From the NCBI GenBank assembly GCA_963205315.1, contig CAUJIO010000078.1:62001-126000 (forward strand): a stretch of 64,000 nt of DNA, read 5' to 3'. Origin of the DNA: Pseudomonadota bacterium. GTDB taxonomy: Bacteria; Pseudomonadota; Alphaproteobacteria; Rhizobiales; Aestuariivirgaceae. A model generated the notes under the pieces. That model made no database searches. It saw only the letters and a program-made list of their open reading frames with translations, and was not told the origin of the DNA. The translations under genes were made by a program, and so were the position numbers. Shown piece after piece: positions 52,005 to 59,916 of this stretch; position 1 is the first letter of the stretch, and every line of letters starts with the position of its first letter.

Positions 52005-52567
52005 TGATCCGGCTGTTCTGGATTGCTGTGGCTCTGGTCGCAGCCGTGGCAGCGCATGCGGCCTTCGTATTGTTCGTGCCGGGCTACATGTTCTCAGCAG
52101 AGATCGCGCGCATGACTCGCGCGCATGGCGTCAACACCTTCTTCATTTTGCCGGTTGCGGATCAGGCGCGGCTGTTTCCTGGCCTGCCACGCAATGGCGT
52201 GACCGGTATCTGCCTGTTCGATGTCACCGACGGCGGCGTTACCCTGTCGGCCAACCTTCCAGAGGGCTTCTGGGTGACGACCATCTATAGCGACAAGGGC
52301 GAAACCCTCTACACCGTGAACAACAGGCAATCAGGGTCCGATGCATTCAACGTCAGCCTGTCGCGGGCGCCGGGCTTCATCGAAATGCTGGTGCAATCGA
52401 CCGACAAGGAGCGTCCGGAAATCGATAGTGGCTGGACGGTGCAGTCGCCCGAACCGCAGGGCCTCGCCGTGGTGTGGTATCCACTGACCGATGCCGCCTT
52501 GCGGGAACCAGTCGCGCAGGCCATGTCGGGTACGAGGTGCGGCCGTACCGTCAGCCCTTCGCAATAG
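52001..52567 (+). CDS. DUF1254 domain membrane protein
   Basis: The 188-residue protein has an N-terminal helix (about residues 3-25) and a DUF1254-type domain (HGVNTFFILP, GICLFDVTDGGVTLSANLP, GFWVTTIYSDKG). The start at 52001 is the ATGA overlap with the DUF1214 gene and has AGGA six bases upstream; an ATG at 51995 lacks spacing. It is probably a partner of the preceding protein in the envelope. Its role is unknown. Confidence 0.82.
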   Translation: MMIRLFWIAVALVAAVAAHAAFVLFVPGYMFSAEIARMTRAHGVNTFFILPVADQARLFPGLPRNGVTGICLFDVTDGGVTLSANLPEGFWVTTIYSDKGETLYTVNNRQSGSDAFNVSLSRAPGFIEMLVQSTDKERPEIDSGWTVQSPEPQGLAVVWYPLTDAALREPVAQAMSGTRCGRTVSPSQ

Positions 52568-52572
52568 ACCGG

Positions 52573-52767
52573 TCAGTAGAAATCGAAATCTCCGGCGCGC
52601 GACTGGGACGAGGAGCCGTTGCGGACGGCCGGCAGCCGCTCGGCCAGATCGAAGGCCATGCGCTCGACACGAACGCCGGGAAAAATGATGACTTCGGCAT
52701 CGCCGGAGGTTTCGCTCCGCGCAACCGATCTGGTGCGTCCTGCGGGAAATTCGATGACGGCACTCAT
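52573..52767 (-). CDS. Small hypothetical protein
   Basis: The 64-residue protein (MSAVIEFPAGRTRSVARSE, then DAEVIIFPGVRVERM) has an FDLAERLP helix. It lacks cysteines and membrane segments. A repeated short motif (VIEFPAG / VIIFPGV) suggests two beta-strands. It is probably real because it keeps normal codon use and fills the space between convergent genes. A near-match to the CtrA motif (TTAA-N7-CTAA at 52833) lies 66 bases upstream. No function can be assigned. Confidence 0.6.
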   Translation of the reverse strand: MSAVIEFPAGRTRSVARSETSGDAEVIIFPGVRVERMAFDLAERLPAVRNGSSSQSRAGDFDFY

Positions 52768-52843
52768 GGGGTTCACTCTCTCATGACGAAGGCAGATGCC
52801 CCCGTGTCAAGACGGATTAAACTCCGGGTTGGTTAACAACAGG

Positions 52844-53179
52844 CTAAGCGGATGCAACGAGCCCGGCTGTGCCTTTGCGGTCTTCAACTTCCACGATCCA
52901 GATGTCCGGATCATAGCGCCGCTTGCGGTCAAGCACGGCGTTGATATCGGCCATCGCCGAGGGCGGCGGAAGCTCCAGCGCCCAGCGGCGTTCGCCTTCG
53001 TCATCGTGCGAGGGCCCCGGAGCCGGCCCGAAGAAGTGGCACGTCCCATCAAGGTGATCGACAATCACGTAAACGGCGCCGGCCTCTTCCGCGCCTTTGC
53101 GCAGTACAGCGCCATATAGTCCATCGACCATGCAGCGGCGGAGAAAGGCCGAGACCCAGATGGAAGTCTTGAGGCGCAA
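52844..53179 (-). CDS. DUF1491 family protein
   Basis: The 111-residue protein has the DUF1491 pattern: RLKTSIWVSAFLRRCMVDGL at the start, AVYVIVDHLDGTCHFFGPAP, and a C-terminal DIWIVEVED. The family is small, found in Alphaproteobacteria, and of unknown function. It starts 2 bases after the stop of the peptidoglycan-binding-domain gene, so the two form an operon. Confidence 0.9.
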   Translation of the reverse strand: MRLKTSIWVSAFLRRCMVDGLYGAVLRKGAEEAGAVYVIVDHLDGTCHFFGPAPGPSHDDEGERRWALELPPPSAMADINAVLDRKRRYDPDIWIVEVEDRKGTAGLVASA

Positions 53180-53181
53180 GC

Positions 53182-53850
53182 CTATTCTTTTGTCAGTTCG
53201 GACTGACCACTCATCTTGCCAAGTTCAGCGACCAGGTCGTCGGTGATCTCGCCGGTTTCAGGCAGCTTGCGATCCTGCTGGAAGGCAATAATGGCCTTGC
53301 GGGTTTGGCGGGTCAGTTCGCCGTTGATCTCGCCCGGACTATAGGCCAGTTCAGCAAGCCCGGTCTGCACGCGGCGCACCTTTGCCCGTGCTTCGGCGTT
53401 CGGATCGGGTTCAATACTGCCGGTGAACAGCGAGGCTTCGGCAAGTTCGCGGGTATAGCGGATGTGCTCCGCGAGATCCGGCGATGGGATGCCGTCAGCT
53501 TCCAGACCGACCGAGGTCTGATAGGCGGCAATCGCCTGCTTGGTCTTGCGGCCAATGACACCGTCAACCATCCCCTTGTAATAGCCGGCGGCGGCGAGTT
53601 CGCGCTGCACGGCTTCGACGACGGGATCATATTTCAATTGAATGGTGCGGCCACCCTGCCCGGGCGCATCAACTTCGATCCGGGCATTGCCCTCCAGTGT
53701 GACGTCGCCCGACGCCAGAGTACGGCTGCCATTCGGCTGGCCAAAAAACGCGTTGCCGACAATGCCGAGACCGAGCAGGCCCGTGATGCCCCATGCGGCA
53801 AGCGGCATGATCCGCCCGGAGGTACGATCCTTCAGCACAACATTACGCAT
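53182..53850 (-). CDS. Membrane-anchored peptidoglycan-binding-domain protein
   Basis: The 222-residue protein has one N-terminal helix (about residues 15-33) and two PG_binding_1-like repeats. They are seen as VEAVQRELAAAGYYKGMVDG / IGRKTKQAIAAYQ and VRRVQTGLAELAYSPGEING / LTRQTRKAIIAFQ. It probably anchors to the wall in the periplasm. The ATG at 53850 has AGG 9 bases upstream, better than the GTG at 53865. A CtrA-type motif lies in the divergent gap. Confidence 0.87.
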   Translation of the reverse strand: MRNVVLKDRTSGRIMPLAAWGITGLLGLGIVGNAFFGQPNGSRTLASGDVTLEGNARIEVDAPGQGGRTIQLKYDPVVEAVQRELAAAGYYKGMVDGVIGRKTKQAIAAYQTSVGLEADGIPSPDLAEHIRYTRELAEASLFTGSIEPDPNAEARAKVRRVQTGLAELAYSPGEINGELTRQTRKAIIAFQQDRKLPETGEITDDLVAELGKMSGQSELTKE

Positions 53851-53998
53851 TCTGCCGACCTGCACTCACTTTTCGAAACACTCCGTCCGCTTCCCACAGG
53901 CGCTTGCCGTCATTTGGCGGCTTCAACTTGCACCAGCACGGTTAACGTGGCCTTTCTTTGACCTGCGCACCGATGGCTCCCTGCGTATGGTGTCATGG

Positions 53999-54021
53999 TT
54001 AACTTCAGATTAATCTGAAGT
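53999..54021. promoter_or_regulatory. CtrA-consensus motif fused to a 20-base palindrome
   Basis: TTAACTTCAGATTAA (53999-54013) fits TTAA-N7-TTAA. It overlaps a perfect 20-base palindrome, ACTTCAGATTAATCTGAAGT (54002-54021). A 12-base AT palindrome, ATAAAATTTTAT, follows at 54022-54033. The gap separates the divergent peptidoglycan-binding and DUF5330 genes, so this is an operator region rather than a terminator. Confidence 0.6.
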
Positions 54022-54143
54022 ATAAAATTTTATTCAAATCTGATTCAAAAGAACATCAACTTTGCTTCGAAATGTATTCCTTGGCTTTATCGCACTTCAA
54101 CAGGTTTTTGCTAGTTTCGATGAAGTCAAAAAGGGGTGCGGGG

Positions 54144-54626
54144 ATGCGTCTCATTCGAACAATACTTGTACTTTCGGGCGCCAGCTTTCTCTTGCCGTCT
54201 CCGCCGGAAGATGTTGCCGTCAATAACGTCAGCGCCACGACCGAACAGGTCTCCACGCTGGCCATGCTGTCGTCTGCCTCCTCAGCCGTGACCGATGTTG
54301 CAGGCTTCTGCTTCCGTCAACCGGACTTCTGCGAAAACGCAAGCTATGTCGCTGGCAGGCTAGAGGCCAAGGCCAAGTACAGCGTGAAACTGCTGTACGA
54401 ATGGGCGTCGGAAGCCGAAAGCGTTCCATCAGGTGAACCTGAGGTCACTCCGGCGCAGCCGGACGTGATCAAGGTCGACCTGATGAAAACCGGTACCATC
54501 GTCGCCGACAACACCGTTCCTGTCACCCATCAGGCCAAGAACCAGTCGACGCTGAAGCTTGAGGACCTGATTCCCGAATGGCGGGGACCTGCGGAGTCGA
54601 AACAGCTGCCCAAGAAACAAGGTTGA
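54144..54626 (+). CDS. DUF5330 family protein
   Basis: The 160-residue protein has an N-terminal hydrophobic helix (MRLIRTILVLSGASFLLPSP) and a conserved core with FCFRQPDFCENA holding two cysteines. Such proteins are widespread in Hyphomicrobiales and of unknown function. The ATG at 54144 follows a G-rich ribosome-like stretch. In-frame codons at 54072 and 54120 give unlikely extensions. A hairpin follows its stop by 21 bases. Confidence 0.8.
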   Translation: MRLIRTILVLSGASFLLPSPPEDVAVNNVSATTEQVSTLAMLSSASSAVTDVAGFCFRQPDFCENASYVAGRLEAKAKYSVKLLYEWASEAESVPSGEPEVTPAQPDVIKVDLMKTGTIVADNTVPVTHQAKNQSTLKLEDLIPEWRGPAESKQLPKKQG

Positions 54627-54647
54627 GCTTGGGGGCCCTCCGGCCTA

Positions 54648-54671
54648 TCTGATGGCCAGACAGCCATCAGA
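54648..54671 (+). terminator. Hairpin between DUF5330 and sufE
   Basis: TCTGATGGC and GCCATCAGA form a perfect 9-base stem with loop CAGACA. It lies 21 bases after the DUF5330 stop and 12 before the sufE TTG. No T-run follows. It could end the upstream transcript or affect ribosome access to sufE. Confidence 0.55.
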
Positions 54672-54683
54672 ACGGACCTCACA

Positions 54684-55133
54684 TTGAACGCCATCGCAGA
54701 GCTCCTGTCGGATTTCGAAGTCCTCGACGACTGGGAGGACCGCTACCGCCATGTGATCGAGCTCGGCCGCGATCTCGCCCCCCTGCCAGACGAGGATCAT
54801 ACGCCAGAAAACAAGGTGCGGGGCTGTGCCAGCCAGGTGTGGATCACCTCACATGGCAGCGGACCTGCGGACGATCCGGTGCTGACCTTTGTGGGAGACA
54901 GCGATGCACTGATCGTCAAGGGCCTGGTCGCCATTGCCTTCATGATCTTCTCCGGCCAGACAGCGCGGACCATCGTCGCCACAGACGCTGCTCCCATTCT
55001 GGACAAGCTCGGCCTGAAGGACCACCTGACACCGCAGCGGTCGAATGGTTTCGCCTCGATGATCCAGCGCATCAAGTCTGATGCCGCCGCGGCCCTTCAG
55101 GCCTCCTCCAATTCGGGCACCGCTGGCCGGTAG
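54684..55133 (+). CDS. sufE: SufE family sulphur acceptor protein
   Basis: This 149-residue protein receives persulphide sulphur from SufS and speeds Fe-S cluster assembly. The active cysteine is C48 in KVRGCASQVW, with the usual opening FEVLDDWEDRYRHVIELGR. It starts at TTG, and no better start is in frame. Its 3' end overlaps the convergent DUF6456 gene by 37 bases. No other suf genes are nearby. Confidence 0.93.
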   Translation: MNAIAELLSDFEVLDDWEDRYRHVIELGRDLAPLPDEDHTPENKVRGCASQVWITSHGSGPADDPVLTFVGDSDALIVKGLVAIAFMIFSGQTARTIVATDAAPILDKLGLKDHLTPQRSNGFASMIQRIKSDAAAALQASSNSGTAGR

Positions 55134-55639
55134 CCGTCCATTCCCCAACGATTGATGCCGGCGCCAGTTCGGCCCAACAATCCATAGTGGCGCGCCAGCG
55201 CTGTCAGTGCCAGCCCCAACACAGCGCGGCCGCTGCGTTGCGGCAGGTTCAATGCGCGCTCTGCCGCCTCGATGCCTGCCGCCATGCAGCAGACATGGCG
55301 AAGTATCGGCGACAGTTCAGGGCCTGCCGCGTCCATGGCATTGTGATAGCGTTGTCGGGCGGCCAGCGCTCCATCACTGATGTCGGCTGTGACATTGCCG
55401 CCGCGGCTGCCGGTGCCGGCAGTGTCCCAATTGGTGGTCGTGCGGCCGCTGAGCATGGCGCGCTCGAAATCCGCGCGAAGTTTTTCGCCGGCGAGATACT
55501 GGTTGTCGCTGATCAGAGGCTTGCCGTCCCGGCCCTTGCGGCTGTGCAGCCAAGACAGCGGGCTCTCGGCATCATTGAAACCCGGTCTCGCAGAGCACGG
55601 CTCAGGTGATGAATGGTTCGGCGACGAGCGCTTCGGCAT
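55097..55639 (-). CDS. DUF6456 domain protein
   Basis: The 180-residue protein has SPLSWLHSRKGRDGKPLISD and LIS-type AGEKLRADFERAML, typical of DUF6456. A C-terminal helical part ALGLALTALARHYG resembles a helix-turn-helix. Proteins of this family in Alphaproteobacteria are probably DNA-binding, but no function is proven from the sequence. It overlaps sufE tail to tail. Confidence 0.8.
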   Translation of the reverse strand: MPKRSSPNHSSPEPCSARPGFNDAESPLSWLHSRKGRDGKPLISDNQYLAGEKLRADFERAMLSGRTTTNWDTAGTGSRGGNVTADISDGALAARQRYHNAMDAAGPELSPILRHVCCMAAGIEAAERALNLPQRSGRAVLGLALTALARHYGLLGRTGAGINRWGMDGYRPAVPELEEA

Positions 55640-55719
55640 ATCCAGTTACTCCTCACGGAAGGCAACTGTAACCACAGCCAGAAACAGGAATCAATACCTT
55701 TGTGCTGATTTTTTTCCGA

Positions 55720-56217
55720 TCACGCCGACTCGGCCTGGCGATTCTCATCGTCGGTCGCTGAGAGGAAATAGTCGAGGCAGAGGACCATTCCGACGCCCGG
55801 CCTTTGCGGGCTGACGAGTGGAAGCTTAATCCAGTATTGTACCAGATGTTCCTTGTTCACCAATGGGCCGCGGACGATCCCTTGTGTCGGTTTGCCATCA
55901 ATTGCCGTGTGCCGATAGGCGGCCATCCAATAGTCTCGCTGCGTGCCGAAATCCAATTCATCGAGACACAGGCCGGTGATCTCACAGTCATAGACGTCGC
56001 GCAGCCTCGTTCCAGCGAGGCGTACCTTGCTGCGGCCAATGTCTTCGTGCACATCGACGAGTGTCAGATAGGGAAGCAGTCGCGGAATTTGCGCCGGATT
56101 GATATCGGCCCGCGAGGGCATGTCCTGTCCGGACCCGCACCCCAACCAGTAATCATAGAGTTGCCTCTGTTCGGGCACGACGAGTTGTGCCCTGAAAGCG
56201 ATATTGACCGACCCCAT
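55720..56217 (-). CDS. PAS-domain protein (PAS_5 type)
   Basis: The 165-residue protein is a single PAS-like domain: QLYDYWLGCGSGQDMPSRAD, then IPRLLPYLTLVDVHED and a C-terminal strand region. It has no effector domain. Many alphaproteobacterial genomes encode several such stand-alone PAS proteins, probably signalling adaptors. A short inverted repeat, GATTC-GTTTAT-GAATC (56256-56271), lies upstream. Confidence 0.85.
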   Translation of the reverse strand: MGSVNIAFRAQLVVPEQRQLYDYWLGCGSGQDMPSRADINPAQIPRLLPYLTLVDVHEDIGRSKVRLAGTRLRDVYDCEITGLCLDELDFGTQRDYWMAAYRHTAIDGKPTQGIVRGPLVNKEHLVQYWIKLPLVSPQRPGVGMVLCLDYFLSATDDENRQAESA

Positions 56218-56318
56218 CGCGAACGCGCCCCTGCGAATCGATGCCCTGAATTCTTGATTCGTTTATGAATCGTGAAGAGCTGATCCGCAAGAGTCAGCAG
56301 GCTGTGCCGCCGAGAAAG

Positions 56319-56723
56319 TTATCTGCCGCGCTTCTTCCCGAGCCCCATGTTCTTCGCAAGCCTGGAGCGCGACGTTGCGTAATTGGGGGCAACCATCGGA
56401 TAGTCGGCGGGGAGGCCCCATTTTTCCCGGTATTGTTCCGGCGACAAATTGAAATGGGCGCGGAGGTGGCGCTTCAGCGACTTGAATTTCTTGCCGTCCT
56501 CAAGACAGATCAAATAGTCCGGCGTGATCGACTTCTTGATGTTGATGGCCGGTTTTACCTCGGCGGCCTCTTCCTTCGCGACCTGTCCGGTGGATGCCAG
56601 TTCGAGTGCGCGATGAACATCCGCGATCAAGCGTGGAAGATCGCCTTGTTCAACGGCGTTCCTGGTGACATAGGCCGCGACGATCTGCGCCGCGAGGTCG
56701 ATCATCGGAGTCTTGTTTTCCAT
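56319..56723 (-). CDS. mucR: MucR/Ros family transcriptional regulator
   Basis: The 134-residue protein carries the Ros/MucR zinc-finger-like domain (YLICLEDGKKFKSLKRHLRA, then LSPEQYREKWGLPADYPM). The second zinc ligand is Asp (CLED) and the final His position is Phe, so metal binding may be altered, as in other MucR members. MucR proteins act as H-NS-like repressors of AT-rich promoters, affecting surface polysaccharide, motility and symbiosis genes. Confidence 0.92.
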   Translation of the reverse strand: MENKTPMIDLAAQIVAAYVTRNAVEQGDLPRLIADVHRALELASTGQVAKEEAAEVKPAINIKKSITPDYLICLEDGKKFKSLKRHLRAHFNLSPEQYREKWGLPADYPMVAPNYATSRSRLAKNMGLGKKRGR

Positions 56724-56834
56724 TCTGCCCCAGCTTCACTTGCGAACACCAGGTGAATACTGGCGACTCTCAAGACTTACGCAAGAAATTGCGCCGCAAC
56801 AAGCTGTCTGTATTGATCCGGTCTTGGCCGATGC

Positions 56835-59315
56835 TCAGTTATGCGGCGCGTATGGCCCTGCCTTGCGCACATACCAGTCCCAGTACGTGAGGAGAATGCG
56901 GGCCTTGTTGAACGACAGGCCGTCGAAGATCGCCTGGAGTTCGTCCGGATGACGATCCGGACGCAGCACACCCGCCTCGCCGAGGCGAAGCCTGGTAATG
57001 GCCTCCTCGAATCTGGCGCGCGTGCAACCCAAGGCCTTGAGCAAGACCGTCAACGGCTCACCTTCTCTGTCGGAGAGAATGCGCATGGCAGTCTCATGGG
57101 CGATTCCGCCCATCTCGCTGAAGGCACCGGCTGCTTCCTCGAGCTTGTAGTCTGCGGTGAGGCCGATGGCGGTATCGACGATTTCGCGCGGCGGGAATTT
57201 GCCGTCACCCATCGCATCGCCGCCATCATTGCCGTGTGTGGCGAGTGTGATGCGCAGAATTCTGTTGAGCGTTTCGGAGTCGGTGAGAAAGCGCGAAAAG
57301 ATGAAGCGACGCAGTTCCTGCGGTACATGCCAGAAGAGTTCAAAAGCGACGGGTGGCGGCAGATCGGCACGGGTGGCCAGCGGCGCAAGCAGTCCATGAT
57401 GCCTGGTGGCTTCGTGCGCCAGCCGGAAGAAGGCCTCATGGGAGAGTGCCGCACCCGGGTTGCGGATCAATGTCAGAAGGACGCCCGGCTCTCCGGTTGC
57501 GATCAGGAAATCACTCAGCACGGTTGACAGGATGCGGCGGCGCGCCACCATGCGCAGTTTGGCAGTGTCGCCGTCGGGCGCAGCATTCATCAGGTCCTGG
57601 TCAGAGATGTGCGAGCAGCGCTCAAGAAGCGGTCCCACCACCTCGGCTCTCGCGTCGCGGATCAGCTTTGCCACCAGCAATGCGGGCGGTGATTCCATGA
57701 TGGCCACGCGTTCGACAACACTCAGCAGTTGCTTCACCGGAATGCGCGGCAGGATGCGCAGCAGCGTGTCGGCGGCCAGCGTACGCTCATGCGGCAACGA
57801 ACCGGTGCCGCCTGACATCATGTCCAGCAGCGTCAACGCCAGATCACCCGATTCCTCATCGGCGTCCACGGTCTCAACGGGTCTCGGCTCGGCAAGCCGT
57901 GCGGGAAGCGCGCTCTGGGCAAATGGATCTGGCTGGGAATCGGCGGTGCTGGCTTTCAGCAGGGGTGCTGGTCCGATACGTTCGGCGATCACATCCGTCA
58001 CCGCAGCCTCGGTGCGCAGCGGAGAGACTGGCGCGACACTCACAGTGGCTGCGGGCCGCGCCGGCGGATTGGCAATCCGTGCGGCCGGTTCGGCATGGGC
58101 TTGCGCCAGCGCGTCGTTTTCCTGTGCCGCATCCTGCATCAGGATGGCAACTTCGCTCAAGAAGGCAGCCCGCTCGGCGGGCGTCGGTTTTGCGTAGATG
58201 GCGGTGCTGATGGTCTTGATCATCGCATCGACGACGCGGCCTGCCAATTCCGACGTGACGGCTTTCGTCTCCCCCGCCGGAGCCGGACTGCTCTCTACGT
58301 CTTGCTGTGGGGCATCGCCTTCCAATGCGACGGCCTGCTCACTTGCGACGGCCTGCTCACTCGCCGGGGATTCCTCCGGCGAGATTTCGTCAACCACTTC
58401 CGCCTCGGGAGTGAATTCCGCCGGCACTTCGAGGGCCGTCTCCTCGGCTGCATGCTCAGCCGCAAAGGTCTCGACCAACTCCCCGGCAGTGCCGTCAGCT
58501 TCCGCAAAGACGGCTGCTTCGACATCATCAGGCGCTTCCGGAGCAGAAGATGTTTCTGGCTCGAGCACGTCCACGACGTCAGGAACCGGATCAAAATCGC
58601 CAGACGCCTCGGTTTCCACCACGACGTCAGCCGCTTCGACGTCAGCCGGCGCTGCGTGCTCCGGAATTGGGTCGGGGAGAGCCGGAAAGTCCATCGCGAG
58701 TGGCGCAACATCCGGGAGGATTTCCTGGTCAACGTTCCCGGAAAAATCCGGCGCGTCCCCATCTACCTGCGGCACCGTCTCGGGCGGTGGGCTCTGCCAG
58801 TGGACCGGCCGGAATTCAGGGAGCTCAAGCGCAGCCGGAATAGGTGGCTCAGCCTCGAGACTTTCTGCGGCCGTGATCCCCCCCTGCGGTTCGTCGGCTT
58901 CTGGTTCTGTCTGGGGTGGATCCGGCTCCCATTCCGGCTGCGCCAGATCGAAGCTCGAAAGCGGCTTGAACGCCGGCAATTCAGCCAAGGACACCGGCGG
59001 AAGCGCCGGGATTTCCTCAAGCATGGCATCGGCATCGGCCGGTTGAAACTCTTCTGCCGGAGCGCCAATCGCATCGACGGCGGGTTCGAGCATCGGCCCA
59101 GCCGATGGCGTGATCTTCAAGTCCGGAATATCGGAACCGGCGATGCCGCAAGCTAAAGCCTTTGCGCCCTTGAGCTTGGCGGTCAGCAGCTTGAAGGAAC
59201 TGGCAGAAATGCGGCGTCCGCCCGCACCTGCCGGGTTTGCGGCACGCGAAGCGTCATGACCGGGAGCCATATCCCGTCCCACCGGGGTTGGCTCGTTGTT
59301 CACAGCATCAGGCAA
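56835..59315 (-). CDS. Large DUF2336 domain protein
   Basis: The 826-residue protein has a long N-terminal half (about residues 30-430) rich in Glu, Ala, Pro and Asp, expected to be disordered. A C-terminal helical DUF2336 region (about 500-800) follows, with LTLIRNPGAALSHEAFFRLA and ILRITLATHGNDGG. Function is unknown. The acidic N-terminus includes a duplicated SEQAVA segment from an 18-base tandem repeat. It has no membrane segment. Confidence 0.82.
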   Translation of the reverse strand: MPDAVNNEPTPVGRDMAPGHDASRAANPAGAGGRRISASSFKLLTAKLKGAKALACGIAGSDIPDLKITPSAGPMLEPAVDAIGAPAEEFQPADADAMLEEIPALPPVSLAELPAFKPLSSFDLAQPEWEPDPPQTEPEADEPQGGITAAESLEAEPPIPAALELPEFRPVHWQSPPPETVPQVDGDAPDFSGNVDQEILPDVAPLAMDFPALPDPIPEHAAPADVEAADVVVETEASGDFDPVPDVVDVLEPETSSAPEAPDDVEAAVFAEADGTAGELVETFAAEHAAEETALEVPAEFTPEAEVVDEISPEESPASEQAVASEQAVALEGDAPQQDVESSPAPAGETKAVTSELAGRVVDAMIKTISTAIYAKPTPAERAAFLSEVAILMQDAAQENDALAQAHAEPAARIANPPARPAATVSVAPVSPLRTEAAVTDVIAERIGPAPLLKASTADSQPDPFAQSALPARLAEPRPVETVDADEESGDLALTLLDMMSGGTGSLPHERTLAADTLLRILPRIPVKQLLSVVERVAIMESPPALLVAKLIRDARAEVVGPLLERCSHISDQDLMNAAPDGDTAKLRMVARRRILSTVLSDFLIATGEPGVLLTLIRNPGAALSHEAFFRLAHEATRHHGLLAPLATRADLPPPVAFELFWHVPQELRRFIFSRFLTDSETLNRILRITLATHGNDGGDAMGDGKFPPREIVDTAIGLTADYKLEEAAGAFSEMGGIAHETAMRILSDREGEPLTVLLKALGCTRARFEEAITRLRLGEAGVLRPDRHPDELQAIFDGLSFNKARILLTYWDWYVRKAGPYAPHN
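58327..58362. repeat. 18-base tandem duplication inside the DUF2336 gene
   Basis: Two copies of GCGACGGCCTGCTCACTT (the second ending in C) sit head to tail and differ at one position. The in-frame repeat duplicates a six-residue SEQAVA segment in the disordered acidic region. Confidence 0.85.
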
Positions 59316-59512
59316 GAGATTCCTCCACGGCCTGTACCAAACCCCCGAAGCCTCTAAAGTTGCTTAAACTTGCGAGGGTTAGCGCGTATTGAGATCAGTT
59401 CGCGTGGTGTTATGGTTAATGCCCGGTGAAGGAACACGATCGTTTGACCCAGCGTGACGCTTCACATTTCGGGTGTGATCGCCCACATTGACAGCCAGAA
59501 AGCGAGTGAGAC

Positions 59513-59911
59513 ATGAGCAAGATCGAAAAGACCGATGCGGAATGGCAGCAGAGTCTGAGTCCGGAGGCCTATCGCGTGCTGCGCGAACACGGCACCGAAC
59601 GTGCCGGCACCAGCCCGCTCAATCGCGAGAAACGGCAAGGCATGTTCGTTTGCGCCGGCTGCGGCAAGGAGCTGTTCGCATCCGACACCAAATACGAGTC
59701 GGGCACCGGCTGGCCTAGTTTCTTTGCTCCGGTCAATGCCGAGGCAGTGGGAACGTCCGTAGACCGGTCATGGTTCTCGACCCGCACCGAAGTGCATTGC
59801 GCCGATTGCGGCGGCCATCTCGGCCATGTGTTCCCTGATGGTCCCAAACCCACAGGCCTGCGCTATTGCATGAACGGCGTTGCCCTCGATTTCAAACCGG
59901 ACAAGACCTGA
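59513..59911 (+). CDS. msrB: Peptide-methionine (R)-S-oxide reductase MsrB
   Basis: The 132-residue enzyme repairs oxidised methionine. The zinc site is CAGC (C47, C50) and CADC (C96, C99). The catalytic Cys is C119 in [11 protein letters not shown], and the core has [10 protein letters not shown]. It starts at ATG 59513 with a GAG-rich ribosome site. The peptidase gene follows 5 bases after its stop. Confidence 0.96.
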   Translation: MSKIEKTDAEWQQSLSPEAYRVLREHGTERAGTSPLNREKRQGMFVCAGCGKELFASDTKYESGTGWPSFFAPVNAEAVGTSVDRSWFSTRTEVHCADCGGHLGHVFPDGPKPTGLRYCMNGVALDFKPDKT

Positions 59912-59916
59912 TCTCC

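Noticed and set aside
58327-58362. CRISPR or other repeat array
   Set aside because: Only two adjacent 18-base copies exist, in frame inside the DUF2336 gene, with no spacers.
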